Assembly (NCBI GenBank): GCA_012800625.1
Contig: JAAZIY010000147.1
Span: 1 to 11,557 of the forward strand
Reading direction: 5' to 3'
Length of the DNA stretch: 11,557 nucleotides
DNA from: Lentisphaerota bacterium
GTDB taxonomy: Bacteria; Verrucomicrobiota; Lentisphaeria; Oligosphaerales; Oligosphaeraceae
The notes beneath the pieces are model-generated. The model worked only from the letters and a program-made list of their open reading frames with translations, was not told where the DNA came from and made no database searches. Shown piece after piece: positions 1 to 8,700 of the stretch. The stretch's first letter is position 1. Every line of letters starts with the position of its first letter. The position numbers and the translations under genes are program-made.

Positions 1-129
1 ACTATGAAAATTCAAATTGTCAAGTTGAGTTGTTTCTGGTCAGTATGTACAAGAAAAACCCGAATATACTGTATAGAAAGAAAGCGAATCTGCTCAGCAA
101 AGTTTAACAATTCATTTTTTTCGTGATTC

Positions 130-158
130 CTTAGTGTGTCTTCGTGTGTCTTAGTGTT
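130..158 (-). repeat. ACACGAAG/ACACTAAG-type short tandem repeat, inverted copy
   Basis: On the minus strand this reads as ACACTAAG-ACACACGAAG-ACACACTAA units, the same short-unit family found at three other places in the window on the plus strand. It sits just before the ribosome site of the GH2 gene. The rest of 1-183 is AT-rich spacer in which I see no gene. Confidence 0.75.
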
Positions 159-183
159 TAGAATCCTTAATTTGGAGTTTTTA

Positions 184-2601
184 ATGCCTGATGTTTTTGT
201 TTATAGCCGCGGCGACTTGCTTTATGTGCAGAGCGCAGTCGCAGTAAAGAGCTTCACAGTGCGCGATCTGGCTGGTGTTGTGCAGGAGACACCGGTATTG
301 CGGCGCGACAGCTTGCCCGACGGCGGTTTTCTAACCACGCTGGCGGCCGACAGGTTGCAGCGCTGGTCTCCCAGCCGGCCTTGTCTTTACGAGTTGTCAT
401 TGGACGAGGCGCCCGCCTTGCGTTTTGGCCACTGCGAATACGGCACTTTTGGCAACCAGGCGGTTTTGCTTAACGGCCAGGCTGTTTATCTGCGCGGCTA
501 CATACGCGGGATTGTGGCTCATGATCACCCCAACATGACGGGCAAGAGCCTAAAAGAGGCCTGCATAAAGAATATCCGGCAGGCCAAGAAATACGGCTTT
601 AACCTGGTGCGTTTTCACAGCACCGTGCCCAGCGCCGAGTTTGTCGAGGCCGCCGATGAGCTGGGCATGCTCATACACGCCGAGATCGGCTTTTCATACG
701 AGTATGACGAGGCCGGCAACAAGAAGAACTTGTCTATGGACAATGCCATCTGGGAAGCGGTCATTCGACGCTACCGCAACAGCCCTTCGCTAGCCATATT
801 CTGCATAGGCAACGAAATGCACAACTCAGGGCATCATCCGGAGGTAAAGCATCTTTACGAAGTAGGCAAGAGCCTGGCACCCAACAAGCTGATCATGGAC
901 AACTCCGGCTGGGGCGAGTATGACCGCGATAGCGCCGACCTGTTTTCCCAGCACATAGCCTATTTTTTCCCTTTCAAAAAACATGCCGGCATGTTCAAGA
1001 GCGACCAGTGCTGGCGCTTCAACGGCTCGGCATATGACGTTAAGCTCGAGGAGTTGCGGCACATAGGCGGCGCCGATGTCAGTGTGCGCCGCCAATGCAC
1101 GCCCTTGCGCCCCATGCTGGCGCATGAGGCATTGCACTACATTGACATTCCCGACTATGTGGCGCTACAGGCCAAGTTCCAGGCCTTTGTGGCTGCTCAA
1201 AGTGAAGAGTACCTGCGCGAAAATGAAATCGAGGAACCCAGGTATCTGCGCGAGCTGCCAAAACTGGTCAAACGCAAAAAGCTAGAGGATATTTACCCGG
1301 ACTATGTGCGGGCCTCGCGCAAATTCAAAGAGACCTGCACGAAGGCATACCTAGAACGTCTGCGTCTTTCAGATATCTGCGGTTTCGAAATGCTGCAGTT
1401 CTCCGACTGCCTGAAATATGAAAATAAAAACGGCATAGTGGACTTTTTCGATGACGACAAGGGTATCTGCCCGGACTGGATGCGGCAGTTCAATGACGAC
1501 AGCGTGCTTTTGGCCGAACTCCCTAAGGAGAACTTTCACAGCGGGGAGAAGATATCCTTAAGTATTTCATTGTCGCATTTCGGCGAATTGGAGAACCCAG
1601 ACGGGGTCTTGGAGCTGCATTTGCGGGAGGGCGGCCAAAGCCGCCTGCTCTACCGCGGCGAGAAATTCATCCTGGTGCCGGGTTTGCAAAAACTGGTCGA
1701 GCTAAGCCTGGAGCTGCCTGCCTGCTGCAAAGCGCAGAAATATGAGCTACTTGCCAGTTTCAAAGGCGAGCATATTGATATTACGAACGCCTGGAGTTTT
1801 TGGCGCTATCCTCAGGCCAGGCTGCTGCGCCGCCCGCAGTTGGAACTCAAGCACAGCGGCTTTGCCTCCTTTGTCGCCTCGCTGCCGCTAATGCACTCTG
1901 AGCCTGGCGAGCTGCTGCTTACCGATCAGTTGAACGACTACACGCTGGAGCTTTTGGAGCAGGGCAGGGATGTGCTGCTAGTATATCATCGTGACGATCC
2001 CTGGAATCAGTATTATCTGCCCGGTGCTTTGGAGCGCTGCAAACCCTGTATCTGGGACCGGGGCAGCAACCTGGGCAGTATCCTGCACAAGGCCTGGCTG
2101 CAAGAGGCCCTGGCCAGTGAAAAATACGGCGACCTGAACCTGTATGCCCTCCTGGAAGAGGCATATAAAGTCAACCTGGATGACTTCCCGGTGCTCCCGG
2201 ACGAGTACTTCAGCGGCGTGGACAAGCCGGTGCGAGACCGCATGAAAGGACTGCTGCACGGCGTCAAGGATTTTATTGATGAGGATACCCTGCGGCGCTT
2301 CTCGCATCTCTTCGCGCTTAGAGTCGGCCAGGGCAGTCTGAGCGTGTGTACCTTTAACAAGGACTCCTGGCAGGACCCGGCGGCGGCAAGCCTCTTTGCC
2401 AGCCTGCTCGAGCATCTGCCGGAAAAAGAAATCCGGGCCGAGCTGGGACTGTCGGAGCTGCGCGAGTACCTGCAGGCGCAAACTGCCAGAGGACCCAGAC
2501 GCGAAGATGTCATGAATCACTTCTGGGAAATCGACAACAAGCCGGTGGAGGATACTCTGTTCTGGGAAGAATGCGGGGTCAACCTGGCAAAAAAGAAGTG
2601 A
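184..2601 (+). CDS. Glycoside hydrolase family 2 protein (TIM-barrel glycosidase lacking the N-terminal jelly-roll)
   Basis: The protein (805 aa) is a retaining glycosidase of GH2 type, probably cytoplasmic because no signal peptide is visible. Seen: a short Ig-like stretch ending in FGHCEYGTFGNQAVLLNGQ and YLRGY (about residues 60-105), then the TIM barrel with VRFHS and AADELGM, the acid/base block IGNEMHNSG (Glu211) and a probable nucleophile in PMLAHEALHY (Glu315). The GFEMLQFSD...GIVDFFDDDKG block closes the barrel, as in the subfamily common in Lentisphaerota and Verrucomicrobiota. A beta-sandwich (about 460-570) and an unassigned C-terminal domain follow. The usual N-terminal sugar-binding jelly-roll of roughly 150-180 residues is missing. 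The ATG at 184 is chosen because GGAG (174-177) lies 6 bases upstream; a GTG at 136 is in frame but lies inside a repeat. Substrate cannot be told (beta-galactoside or beta-glucuronide are options). It is the first gene of the probable operon. Confidence 0.88.
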   Translation: MPDVFVYSRGDLLYVQSAVAVKSFTVRDLAGVVQETPVLRRDSLPDGGFLTTLAADRLQRWSPSRPCLYELSLDEAPALRFGHCEYGTFGNQAVLLNGQAVYLRGYIRGIVAHDHPNMTGKSLKEACIKNIRQAKKYGFNLVRFHSTVPSAEFVEAADELGMLIHAEIGFSYEYDEAGNKKNLSMDNAIWEAVIRRYRNSPSLAIFCIGNEMHNSGHHPEVKHLYEVGKSLAPNKLIMDNSGWGEYDRDSADLFSQHIAYFFPFKKHAGMFKSDQCWRFNGSAYDVKLEELRHIGGADVSVRRQCTPLRPMLAHEALHYIDIPDYVALQAKFQAFVAAQSEEYLRENEIEEPRYLRELPKLVKRKKLEDIYPDYVRASRKFKETCTKAYLERLRLSDICGFEMLQFSDCLKYENKNGIVDFFDDDKGICPDWMRQFNDDSVLLAELPKENFHSGEKISLSISLSHFGELENPDGVLELHLREGGQSRLLYRGEKFILVPGLQKLVELSLELPACCKAQKYELLASFKGEHIDITNAWSFWRYPQARLLRRPQLELKHSGFASFVASLPLMHSEPGELLLTDQLNDYTLELLEQGRDVLLVYHRDDPWNQYYLPGALERCKPCIWDRGSNLGSILHKAWLQEALASEKYGDLNLYALLEEAYKVNLDDFPVLPDEYFSGVDKPVRDRMKGLLHGVKDFIDEDTLRRFSHLFALRVGQGSLSVCTFNKDSWQDPAAASLFASLLEHLPEKEIRAELGLSELREYLQAQTARGPRREDVMNHFWEIDNKPVEDTLFWEECGVNLAKKK

Positions 2602-2616
2602 TGGTTTTTGGATGCC

Positions 2617-2725
2617 AAGGGGGAGGACACGAAGAGATACGAAGGGGGAGGACACGAAGAGACACGAAGGGGGAGGACACGAAGAGACACGAAGAGACAC
2701 GAAGTCACACCAAGTCACACGAAGA
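2617..2725 (+). repeat. Tandem repeat array (25-base higher-order unit, then 10-base units) between GH2 and glpP
   Basis: Three units of exactly 25 bases start at 2619, 2644 and 2669. Each is G5AGG followed by two ACACGAA cores separated by GAG (one core is ATACGAA). The array then decays into 10-base units of GAGACACGAA and GTCACACGAA type (one is GTCACACCAA). It fills almost the whole GH2-glpP gap, and its end supplies the glpP ribosome-binding sequence. It is translated in several frames as low-complexity peptides, which are not real proteins. Confidence 0.93.
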
Positions 2726-2728
2726 GGA
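2723..2728 (+). promoter_or_regulatory. glpP ribosome-binding sequence derived from the repeat array
   Basis: AGAGGA lies only 2 bases before the glpP ATG at 2731 and is the edge of the last ACACGAAG repeat unit. Spacing is shorter than usual, which suggests weak or altered translation of glpP. Other purine-rich sites are all farther upstream inside the array, so none is a better placed candidate. Confidence 0.5.
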
Positions 2729-2730
2729 AT

Positions 2731-3270
2731 ATGCGAGACAACTTCATTATCGCGGCAATCCGCGACCCGGCTCTGATAGCGGCGGCTTGTTCGAGTGCGG
2801 CAGACAGGGTTTTTCTGCTTTCTGGCGGAATTATCGAGCTACCCGGGTATTGTCGTCTTCTGCGCCAGGCCGGCAAGCAGGTCTTTTTGCATGTCGATTT
2901 ATTGTCGGGCTTGAAAGCCGACAGCAGCGGCATATCTTTTTTGTGTCAACATTGTCAGCCTAGCGGTGTGATCAGTACGAAGGTGCCGTGTTTGAAGGCC
3001 GCCAAGGAGGCGGGGCTGCAAACCATACTGCGCTGTTTCATTATTGACTCCTCGGCTTTGCACACTGGCGCACAGCTGCTGAAACAGTGCAAGCCTGACT
3101 ATGTGGAGGTGCTGCCCGGCGTGTCAAGCAAGATCATTGGCCTGGCGGTGCGGCAATACCGCATACCAGTAATCGCCGGCGGACTGATAGACGAGGCGGA
3201 GGATATAAAGGCAGCCTTTGCGGCCGGAGCCGCGGCGGTCTCAACCAGCCAGCCTGGCTTGTGGGCTTAA
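2731..3270 (+). CDS. glpP: GlpP-family glycerol-3-phosphate-responsive antiterminator
   Basis: This 179-residue protein matches the GlpP family along its whole length, with the family's usual size. In Firmicutes GlpP binds glycerol-3-phosphate and the glp leader mRNA to prevent early termination; it has a TIM-barrel-like fold. Seen: IIAAIRDP (6-13), RVFLLSGGI (26-34), the HVDLLSGL block (54-61), VISTK (80-84), RCFIIDS (101-107), VEVLPG (125-130), PVIAGGLID (146-154) and AAAVSTS (167-173). The ATG at 2731 is chosen because the family alignment starts here; upstream in-frame codons are only translated repeat. AGGA at 2725-2728 is just 2 bases from the ATG, an unusually short spacing, and belongs to the repeat array. 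SGNH hydrolase follows after 17 bases. No glycerol genes are in the window, so its target here is unknown; it may act on this operon or elsewhere. Confidence 0.9.
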   Translation: MRDNFIIAAIRDPALIAAACSSAADRVFLLSGGIIELPGYCRLLRQAGKQVFLHVDLLSGLKADSSGISFLCQHCQPSGVISTKVPCLKAAKEAGLQTILRCFIIDSSALHTGAQLLKQCKPDYVEVLPGVSSKIIGLAVRQYRIPVIAGGLIDEAEDIKAAFAAGAAAVSTSQPGLWA

Positions 3271-3287
3271 AATCGAAAAGGAGACTT

Positions 3288-4358
3288 ATGAGAATTGAGG
3301 AAATCGACAAAAATTTTGTTCCAGCCAGTATTGGGGATCTCCAGCTGCATTACCTCGAAGTGGGTGCCGGGTCTTTAATGCCTCGTGGCCTGGCCTGGTA
3401 TGAGCAGGACAAGCAGTTTTGCCGCCTGCCGCAGGCCGCCTTGTCCTCGCTTAGCGAAGGCGTGCAGGGGCTGGCCTGGCATACCGCCGGAGCACAGCTG
3501 CGCTTCAAAAGCGATTGCCTGCACCTGGCCTTGCAGGTGGAGCTGCGCGGCCCCAGCAATATGCCGCATATGCCGGCCAGCGGCCAGTCCGGCTTCGATT
3601 TGTATCTGGGAAGCGGCAGGGACAAGCAGTATGTGAAGACCGCCATACCCCCCTATGGCGCCGATAAATTCGAGCAGCTGCTTTTCAGCCAGAGCCAGGC
3701 GGAGATGCAGGAGTTCACCCTGAATTTTCCGCTGTATAACGGCGTCAAGCAGCTTCGCCTGGGATTCTCGCCCGGTGCAGAGCTTTGCGCCGCCAGTCCG
3801 CAGGCCGTCAAAAACCCGGTGCTGTTTTATGGCTCGTCCATCACTCAGGGCGGTTGCGCATCGCGACCAGGAAACGCCTATCCGCAACTCCTGGCGCAGC
3901 AGCTTGATTTCCAGTGTCTTAACCTGGGCTTCAGCGGCAATGCCAAGGGAGAGCCGCGCATGGCTGAGCTTATCGCCGGACTAGACCTGGCCGCCCTGGT
4001 GCTGGACTACGACCACAATGCCCCTACGCCAGAACACCTGGAGCAGACCCACTACCCCTTCTACAGCCTGATTCGCGCCCGCCAGCCGCAGTTGCCCATA
4101 ATTATGATGAGCATGCCGGATGTGGACCTGAAGCTGGAGGCCGCTAATGTGCGCCGCTATATTATCGAGCAGAGCTACAAAAAGGCAGTGGCCGAGGGGG
4201 ACAAGAATGTCTATATGATAGACGGTTTCAAGCTCTTCGGCAAGTCCTACCGGGATGCCTGCACAGTGGACGGAGTGCATCCCAACGACTTGGGTTTTCA
4301 GCGCATGGCTGAGTGCCTGCAACCCTGCTTGGCGCGGGTTCTGCGGGTTGAAGCATGA
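3288..4358 (+). CDS. SGNH/GDSL hydrolase with N-terminal GxDLY domain (probable carbohydrate esterase)
   Basis: The protein (356 aa) is a serine esterase of the SGNH superfamily, in an architecture seen with the GxDLY domain followed by a GDSL-like lipase/esterase domain. Seen: GFDLYLG (residues 102-108) in the N-terminal beta-sandwich; the nucleophile block FYGSSITQG with Ser184; the Gly block LGFSGNA; a DYDHN block with Asn244 as the likely oxyanion residue; and the catalytic DGVH pair Asp328 and His331. All four SGNH blocks are present, so it should be active. There is no signal peptide, which suggests a cytoplasmic role such as deacetylating or otherwise de-esterifying sugars released by the neighbouring GH2 enzyme; that is an inference. 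The ATG at 3288 is preceded by AAGGAG (3278-3283), a strong ribosome site; an in-frame GTG at 3261 overlaps the end of glpP and is less likely. The GT gene follows after 31 bases. Confidence 0.88.
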   Translation: MRIEEIDKNFVPASIGDLQLHYLEVGAGSLMPRGLAWYEQDKQFCRLPQAALSSLSEGVQGLAWHTAGAQLRFKSDCLHLALQVELRGPSNMPHMPASGQSGFDLYLGSGRDKQYVKTAIPPYGADKFEQLLFSQSQAEMQEFTLNFPLYNGVKQLRLGFSPGAELCAASPQAVKNPVLFYGSSITQGGCASRPGNAYPQLLAQQLDFQCLNLGFSGNAKGEPRMAELIAGLDLAALVLDYDHNAPTPEHLEQTHYPFYSLIRARQPQLPIIMMSMPDVDLKLEAANVRRYIIEQSYKKAVAEGDKNVYMIDGFKLFGKSYRDACTVDGVHPNDLGFQRMAECLQPCLARVLRVEA

Positions 4359-4389
4359 GCTTTTGCTGCTCTTTAGTTCTGGAGGAATA

Positions 4390-5475
4390 ATGCCTCGGCA
4401 CCTTGCCATAGATGCCAGCGTCTATCGTCAGCCGGCCTCTGGTGTTCAGTTGGCGGTACACCATGCGGTGCTGGCTGAACTGGAGGCCTGTCGAGGCATT
4501 TTCGACACCTTGCTGCTAGGCTCTCTGCCGGGCGCGCAGCCCAGCGTGCAATATGCCTTGCCCGGCTGGGCGCAAAGCGTGGCCGGGCGTATTTTCTGGC
4601 AGCAGTTTCATTTGCCCGCCCTGTTGCAAAAAGCCGGCGTCGAGCTTTTGCACGCCCAGGCCTACACCATGCCGCTGCGCGGTAAAATCCCGGTGCTCTT
4701 GAATGTACATGATATAATTGCGCTGGAGTACCCGCAGTACTGCTCCTGGCGGAATGTCTGCCATATGCGTGCCCTGCTGCCAGGCAGTCTGCGCCGCGCC
4801 AAGCTCTGCCTGGTGTCAACCCGGCACGTGGCGCAGCGTCTAAGGCAGCTGCTGCAAGTCCCTTATGATAAAATCGAGGTGCTGCCCTGGGGAGTTGACT
4901 TTCAGCGCTTCAGCCAGCCAGGCACCTTAGGTTCGCTGCAATTGCCCGAACGCTATTTCCTCTTTGTCGGCAACTTGGAGCCTAAGAAGAACCTCGAGCT
5001 ATTGCTGCAAGCCTATGCTCTGGTGGCAGAGAAAAGCGCCTGCTCACTGCTGATCGTGGGCCGGGCGGCCTGGAAAAGCCGCCGCCTGCTGCAAAAAATA
5101 CGCGACTGGCCGGGGCCGGGTCGGATTCTGTGGCTGGGCAGGCTCGATGATGCTCTGCTGCCAGGTGTCTACCAGCGAGCCTTGGCCTTTATCATGCCCT
5201 CCCTGGAAGAGGGTTTTGGCCTGCCTGTGCTCGAGGCCATGGCGGCGGGCAGTGCCGTCATTCACAGTGATCAGGCCGCACTTTGCGAGGTGGCGGCCAA
5301 CAAGGCGCTCTGCTTCAATGCCCGCAAAGCCGATGAGCTGGCCAAACAAATGCTGCGAGTCAGCCAGGACAGCAGCCTGAGAAAAGAGTTGGAGGAGCAG
5401 GGCAGGGAACATGCGCGCCAGCAAACCTGGCAAAAATGGGGCGAGGGCGCAGTGCAAATACTGAAAAACATGTAG
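4390..5475 (+). CDS. GT4-family glycosyltransferase (GT-B fold)
   Basis: The protein (361 aa) is a retaining glycosyltransferase of the GT4 type, which moves a sugar from a nucleotide donor to a glycan or lipid acceptor at the cytoplasmic side. Seen: N-terminal LAIDASVYRQPASGV typical of the acceptor domain (residues 5-19), the VHD motif His107-Asp108, the VLPWGVD hinge strand, VGNLEPKKN at the start of the donor domain (193-201), and the EX7E donor motif EGFGLPVLE with Glu274 and Glu282 followed by AMAAGSAVI. Length and domain order are normal for the family. GGAGG (4381-4385) lies 4 bases before the ATG at 4390; the reading frame is open upstream into the SGNH gene but lacks family similarity there. 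It is the last gene of the probable operon; donor and acceptor cannot be told from sequence. Confidence 0.9.
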   Translation: MPRHLAIDASVYRQPASGVQLAVHHAVLAELEACRGIFDTLLLGSLPGAQPSVQYALPGWAQSVAGRIFWQQFHLPALLQKAGVELLHAQAYTMPLRGKIPVLLNVHDIIALEYPQYCSWRNVCHMRALLPGSLRRAKLCLVSTRHVAQRLRQLLQVPYDKIEVLPWGVDFQRFSQPGTLGSLQLPERYFLFVGNLEPKKNLELLLQAYALVAEKSACSLLIVGRAAWKSRRLLQKIRDWPGPGRILWLGRLDDALLPGVYQRALAFIMPSLEEGFGLPVLEAMAAGSAVIHSDQAALCEVAANKALCFNARKADELAKQMLRVSQDSSLRKELEEQGREHARQQTWQKWGEGAVQILKNM

Positions 5476-5522
5476 GAAAATCCTGTCCAAAATGATGAAC
5501 TGACTGGAACTGGGACTAAAGG

Positions 5523-5566
5523 CACACGAAGGGAGAGGACACGAAGAGACACGAAGTCACACGAAG
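5523..5566 (+). repeat. ACACGAAG-type tandem repeat between the glycosyltransferase and kinase genes
   Basis: Four ACACGAAG cores occur here with GGGAGAGG, AG and TC-type spacers, the same vocabulary as the array at 2617-2725. The surrounding 261-base gap (5476-5736) holds no gene that I can see. It includes an AT-richer stretch near 5665-5692 that could contain a promoter for the kinase, but no convincing pair of boxes. Confidence 0.85.
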
Positions 5567-5736
5567 TTTTTTAGATGCGCTCAGAGTTGCCCGGGTTTTA
5601 TGGTTTTACGCCTGGCGCATTGTCGCAGTTGTCCTCTCTTCCTGGCGAATATTCGTTTTCCCGCTTGTTCATAGGTAATGCGGCGTTAAATTAACTCTGG
5701 GCGCTTTGCCGTTTTTTGAATTTAAGGGTTTTTCAG

Positions 5737-8700
5737 ATGCAGTCAGAGAGCAGCATGGGTTATCTTGATCCGGGCACCTTGCTGATTGGCAACTACAAGT
5801 ATCAGGTTGTCAGCGAGGTTGGCCGCGGCGCCATGGCTGTGGTCTATCTGGCCCGGCAGGTTGATCTCGAGCGCCAGGTGGCCGTAAAGGTGCTCTCCAG
5901 CCAGCTGTCCTCCAACAGCAGTTTCGTGTTGCGCTTCTTCAACGAGGTGCGCGCCGCTGCTGCCATGTCGCATCCCAACATTATCCAGGCCTACGATGCC
6001 GGCATTGCCAATGGCGACATTTATTATTTTGCCATGGAATATGTTAATGGCGAAACCCTGTTGCGCCGCATCCTGCGCGAAGGGCATCTGGAGGTGGCTG
6101 CCACGCTTAAATACGCCAGCGAGATCGCCAGCGCCTTGAACTATGGCTGGGAGCGTCAGCGCCTGACGCATGGCGACATCAAGCCTGAGAATATCATGGT
6201 GAACGAGTTTGACCAGGCCAAGCTGGCTGATTTCGGCCTGGCCAAGGTGGCCGGACACGAATACGAGGGGCATGAGCTTATGCTCACCCCGCATTATGCC
6301 TCGCCGGAACTCATACGCGGGCAGCTGCGCAAGGGAGACTGCCGTTCCGATATCTACGCCTTTGGAGCGAGCATCTATCATCTCCTGTCAGGCAAGCCGC
6401 CTTTTCCCGGCACTGATGCGCAGCTGGTGATGAAGCGGCATCTCGAAGAAGAGCTGCCGCCCCTGCATACGCGCTGTTCTGGTATCCGCCCTGAACTGGC
6501 CGATTTCATTGACAGCATGCTGGCCAAGGACGCCGAGCAGCGTCCGGCATCCTGGTCGGAGCTGCTTGCCAAGCTGGCGGAAATCCGCGCTTCGATCGCC
6601 GGCACGGGCAATTCTGACTTGAGCCGTATCCGCCTGCGCCGCAGCCGCCCCAGCGTCAGCCTGCCGCTGAGTCAGCATTCGGGCAACGCGAGTCGAGCCG
6701 GCTTTCTGCCCGTCAAGGAAAGAAAAGAACCAGCCAAGCAATACTTTTGGACTGTCGCCATTATGATTTCTTTGGCCATGCTCTTGTTTTTGAGCTTCCT
6801 TTACTGGCGCAAGTCAATGCGAGAACAGCTCGAAGAAAAACGGCGTCAGACCCAGAAAGAGCTTGTTCTTGTCGAAAACAAGCCGCAAAACACGCGTGCC
6901 GCCGCCGAGGATGCGCCCGCTGCGAGAGGGCAGGAAAACGGCTCGCCTGCCGCCGTGAATAGCGCAGAGAGCGCAGAGCGAGCCGGGACAAAAAATGAAG
7001 GCGGCAAAGTCGCCCTTGTTGTGGCCGAAGCAGAAAACGGCGCTGACACTGCCCCTGTCGCTCAGAAAAAATCCGGGTCTGCCGAGAAGGACGGCAATAA
7101 GCCGGCGCCCGTAGACAGAGAGCCGGACGCCGCGCTCCTGGTGCCATACAGCCTTGCCACTGTGCTCAGCGCGGCGCAAAATCAAAGCCTGACAGAAACG
7201 CGCATCTTCTCCAGACTGGCCGGCTTCCAATACCAGCCGGCACAGGCTGACAGCGCTGAATTGCTTATGCGTTTGCTGGATAACGCTATGGGGCAGGATA
7301 TCAGCTCTGCTGGAAAGGGGCTTTTGTTTTTTATGCAACAGCAGCTCATCAGTATGCTCGATGAGGCGCCCAGTCAGCTGCTACTGCATAAACAGCGCTT
7401 GCTGGGAAAAAACTTTAGCGGCAAGGAGGGCTTCAAAGTCCTGGTCAATGATGTTTTTCCGCACTCGGTGCTGGTCGAGCAAATCCTGGAAAAAGGCAGC
7501 ATGCGGCGCAGTCTGAGCTGGCGCGAGCTAAATGAAGCCGGCTTGCTCCTGCCCATGTATAAGGCCGCCTTCTTCAGCCCGGCAAGCGGCGCTAAACCCG
7601 AACTCTACCTGGCTCAGCTGCTGTTTTCGGGAAATGCGCGCAGCTACCAAAGCGCCCTGCGCCAATACGCCGATATGGGAGGCGACAAACTGGAGTATTG
7701 GGAGGCGCTGGGTGCCAGGCTCATCCTGAGTGAACGTGAACTGGAGACCAAGCGGGAACTTGCCGAACTGGCACGACTCTGCCAAGAAGGCTCGAGACTG
7801 GAGACCAGCCGCCAGGCACGCAGGCTGCTGCGCGCCGCAAATGCCTTGTCTGCCGAAGAAAAAAACCTCTTGGAGAGCATCCTGGCTGTTTGCGCAGAGC
7901 TGCAGCTGGACTTGAGAGCCGGTGCGCTGCTGCACCAGGCCCAGAGCCTGATGGATACAAGACCCGACCTGGCCCTGCAGAAAATTCAATTTGCCCGCTG
8001 CCTGGCTGCCGCGGTGAAGTACCCGGAGCGCGAGCAGCTTGATGCTTTGCAGCAACGTGCTTTGCTGGCGCTGGACTCCGGAGGCGCATACGAGATGCCC
8101 TTGCTCGAAGCGCCGCCCTGGCCCTTTATGCTTAGCAGAAATAACCAGCTGGCCGCAACGAATTATCAATGGCTAATGCGCTTGTATAATAGCGCTGAAA
8201 TCGAGCCGCAGGACCTGGCCTGGCTGCAGAACCTGGCGCACTTGGCCGACGCCAATTGGCAGCTGGCGCTGCAAGGCTACGGCCTGCTGGCTCAAAGCCG
8301 GGACGCAGTAGACAAAAAGGGCAGAGAGCTGCTTATGCTGAATTACGGCTGCAGCCTGCTACAACTCTATAGAGGAGAACCGCGCAGCCCAGGGGAAAAA
8401 GAGCTGGATGCGATGCAACTCACAGGAGACGAACGCGCTTTGGGCAAAATGTTGCAGCAGCTCTTCGTCTTGATGAAACGAAGCAAGCCGGATTATGTCG
8501 AGGCACAAAACCTGAAAGAGTGTGTCGAACTATTGCAATTCCTGCCGGAAGCAGCCAAAAATGCATATCTGGCCACAGTGTTTGCAGTGTTGCTGGAAAG
8601 CCGGCAGGAACGTAGCGTCAGAGAGCTGTGGCGAGCATTGCCGCAGGACGAGCTGGATGAAACCCTGCTCAGTGTACTGCGCCCGCTACAGGAAAAGGAC

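Noticed and set aside
61..75. TATACT at 65-70 as a -10 box for the GH2 operon
   Set aside because: The hexamer is good, but no acceptable -35 box lies at the right distance. The promoter may be used in this phylum with different rules, so it was not annotated.
1978..2718. 246-residue open frame on the minus strand across the end of the GH2 gene and the repeat array
   Set aside because: It is antisense to a well supported gene, and its N-terminal part is just the translated ACACGAAG repeat (Val-Ser-Ser-Cys-Pro-Pro-type peptides). There is no ribosome site or family match.
2617..2725. CRISPR array
   Set aside because: Units are directly adjacent with a 25-base period and no unique spacers, so this is a simple tandem repeat.
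2571..2963. 130-residue plus-strand frame across the repeat array into glpP
   Set aside because: It is out of frame with glpP, and its first part is translated repeat.
5665..5692. TTGTTC and TAAATT as a promoter for the kinase gene
   Set aside because: The spacing of 16 is acceptable but both boxes are weak matches; support is no better than chance in AT-richer sequence.
6814..7338. 174-residue minus-strand frame opposite the kinase linker
   Set aside because: The opposite strand of a GC-rich, Ala/Glu-rich linker often stays open by codon bias; no family similarity.
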